Assembly: GCA_035968095.1 (NCBI GenBank)
Contig: JAWQFW010000072.1
Span: 1 to 20,502 of the forward strand
Length of the DNA stretch: 20,502 bases
Origin: IIICB1 sp035968095
GTDB taxonomy: Bacteria > Cyanobacteriota > Cyanobacteriia > Cyanobacteriales > SIO1D9
Reading direction: 5' to 3'
Positions 19,478 to 20,502 of this stretch are shown in pieces; positions within the stretch are counted from its first letter, which is position 1, and each line of letters opens with the position of its first letter. The translations under genes were made by a program, and so were the position numbers. Under the pieces are notes generated by a model, which was not told where the DNA came from, did not search any database, and saw nothing but the letters and a program-made list of their open reading frames with translations.

Positions 19478-20497
19478 ATGGCATTCGCTGTTTTAATCGA
19501 AAACCTACAAAAAAGCTACGGTGATGTCGAAGCCGTGAAAGATGTTTCTTTCCAGGTAGAAAGAGGCGAAATTTATGGATTACTCGGTCCGAATGGGGCG
19601 GGAAAAACAACGACAATTCGCTGTTTGTGTACGTTGGCGAAACCCGATCGCGGTAAAATTGAAGTCTGTGGTGTTTCGGCAGTTGACAATCCGAGGGCTA
19701 CCAGACGCAGACTCGGTTATGTAGCCCAGGAAGTGGCTTTGGATAAAGTCTTGACTGGGCGCGAGTTACTGCAACTACAAGCGGCACTTTACCATCTTCC
19801 AGTGGCAATGGGCAAGGAGCGAGTTGAGCAATTGTTACAACTTTTGGGTTTGTCAGACTACGCAGACAAGAAAACGGGAACTTATTCGGGTGGTTTACGC
19901 AAGCGTCTTGATTTAGCGGCTGGTTTGTTGCATCAACCTGCGGTGTTAGTCTTGGATGAGCCGACGGTGGGCTTGGATATTGAAAGTCGGGTGGTAGTTT
20001 GGGATTTTTTGCGGAAGTTGCGCGAAGCTGGGACAACGGTACTGATTACTAGCCATTATCTCGAAGAAATTGACGCGCTTGCCGATCGCCTCGCGATTAT
20101 TGACAAGGGTAAAATTATTGCTGAGGGTAGTCCTTCTCAGTTAAAGGATAAACTAGGTGGCGATCGCGTGACTCTCCGCATCCGTGAATTTTCTACCCAT
20201 GAGGAAGCCGAAAAAGCCAAATCTGTTCTCCAAAGTTTACCTTTTGTCGAGGAAGTGATTATTAATTCGGCTCAAGGTAACTCGCTGAATTTAGTCGTAA
20301 CTCGCCAAAGTAATCCTCTCAGCAAGATTGAAAAGTCCCTCGAAGATGTGGGTTTACCAATTTTTAGTATGGCACAATCTCGCCCTAGTCTCGATGATGT
20401 TTATCTCGCAGCGACGGGACAAACTTTAATGGATGCAGAAATTGCTGCTGCTGGTAATCGTGATTTGAAGAAAGAAAAGAAAATGCAGATGAAGTGA
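19478..20497 (+). CDS. DrrA-type ABC transporter ATP-binding protein
   Basis: A 339-residue ATPase of the ABC-2 (daunorubicin-resistance-like) exporter group. Walker A is GPNGAGKT (37-44), the Q-loop Gln84 lies in LGYVAQE, the signature is YSGGLRKR (136-143), Walker B is VLVLDEP with catalytic Glu161, and the H-loop is His193 (TSHYLEE). The C-terminal extension ends with PSLDDVYLAATG, characteristic of the DrrA family. It has no membrane part, so a separate ABC-2 permease is required and is expected just past the window end. In several cyanobacteria, as I recall, such a pair follows ctaB. The transported substrate is unknown. Confidence 0.93.
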   Translation: MAFAVLIENLQKSYGDVEAVKDVSFQVERGEIYGLLGPNGAGKTTTIRCLCTLAKPDRGKIEVCGVSAVDNPRATRRRLGYVAQEVALDKVLTGRELLQLQAALYHLPVAMGKERVEQLLQLLGLSDYADKKTGTYSGGLRKRLDLAAGLLHQPAVLVLDEPTVGLDIESRVVVWDFLRKLREAGTTVLITSHYLEEIDALADRLAIIDKGKIIAEGSPSQLKDKLGGDRVTLRIREFSTHEEAEKAKSVLQSLPFVEEVIINSAQGNSLNLVVTRQSNPLSKIEKSLEDVGLPIFSMAQSRPSLDDVYLAATGQTLMDAEIAAAGNRDLKKEKKMQMK

Positions 20498-20502
20498 TTG
20501 GG

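Overview
The window comes from a cyanobacterium. About twenty copies of the HIP1 octamer GCGATCGC are scattered through it. It also carries cyanobacterial-style short palindromic interspersed repeats and a complete cyanobacterial aa3-type cytochrome c oxidase locus. I cannot name the genus; repeat-rich intergenic DNA and toxin-antitoxin debris suggest a larger-genome, possibly filamentous or colonial, species.

Layout. (1) 71-1178, + strand: a Crp/Fnr-type transcription regulator whose end overlaps a small stand-alone receiver domain. The receiver has Asn where the phosphoacceptor Asp should be. (2) 1281-9674, - strand: one 2797-residue protein of 17 Calx-beta-like units followed by two DUF4114-like domains. 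It is very acidic, has no cysteine and about six lysines, and units 1-3 and 6-8 look like copies of one three-unit supermodule. (3) 9675-10395: a repeat-rich non-coding stretch with a short-repeat tract, a tandem pair of about 90 bp repeats, and a near-consensus promoter (TTGTCA-17-TATAAT) facing right. (4) 10396-10874, + strand: two small antitoxin-like genes (UPF0175, and a second family) with no visible toxin, then three hairpins (10985-11077) separating them from the oxidase genes. (5) 14627-11099, - strand: ctaC, ctaD, ctaE, encoding oxidase subunits II, I and III. (6) 15082-17163, + strand, divergent from ctaC: ctaA and ctaB, which make heme A for that oxidase. (7) 17341-19264, + strand: an accessory segment with a PD-(D/E)XK-like protein, a ParD-like antitoxin, a ParE toxin reduced to about 15 codons, and an alpha/beta hydrolase starting almost exactly at the truncation point. 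(8) 19478-20497, + strand: a DrrA-type ABC transporter ATPase, whose permease would lie beyond the window.

How it fits together. ctaCDE and ctaAB form one functional unit: ctaB farnesylates heme B to heme O, ctaA oxidises heme O to heme A, and CtaD binds heme A. The giant repeat protein is probably an extracellular or surface Ca2+-binding protein, but no secretion genes are next to it. The most interesting points are the supermodule duplication and composition of the giant protein, the phosphorylation-incompetent receiver paired with a Crp regulator, the deletion junction joining a ParDE remnant to a hydrolase, and a dispersed palindromic repeat family with at least four copies at gene ends.
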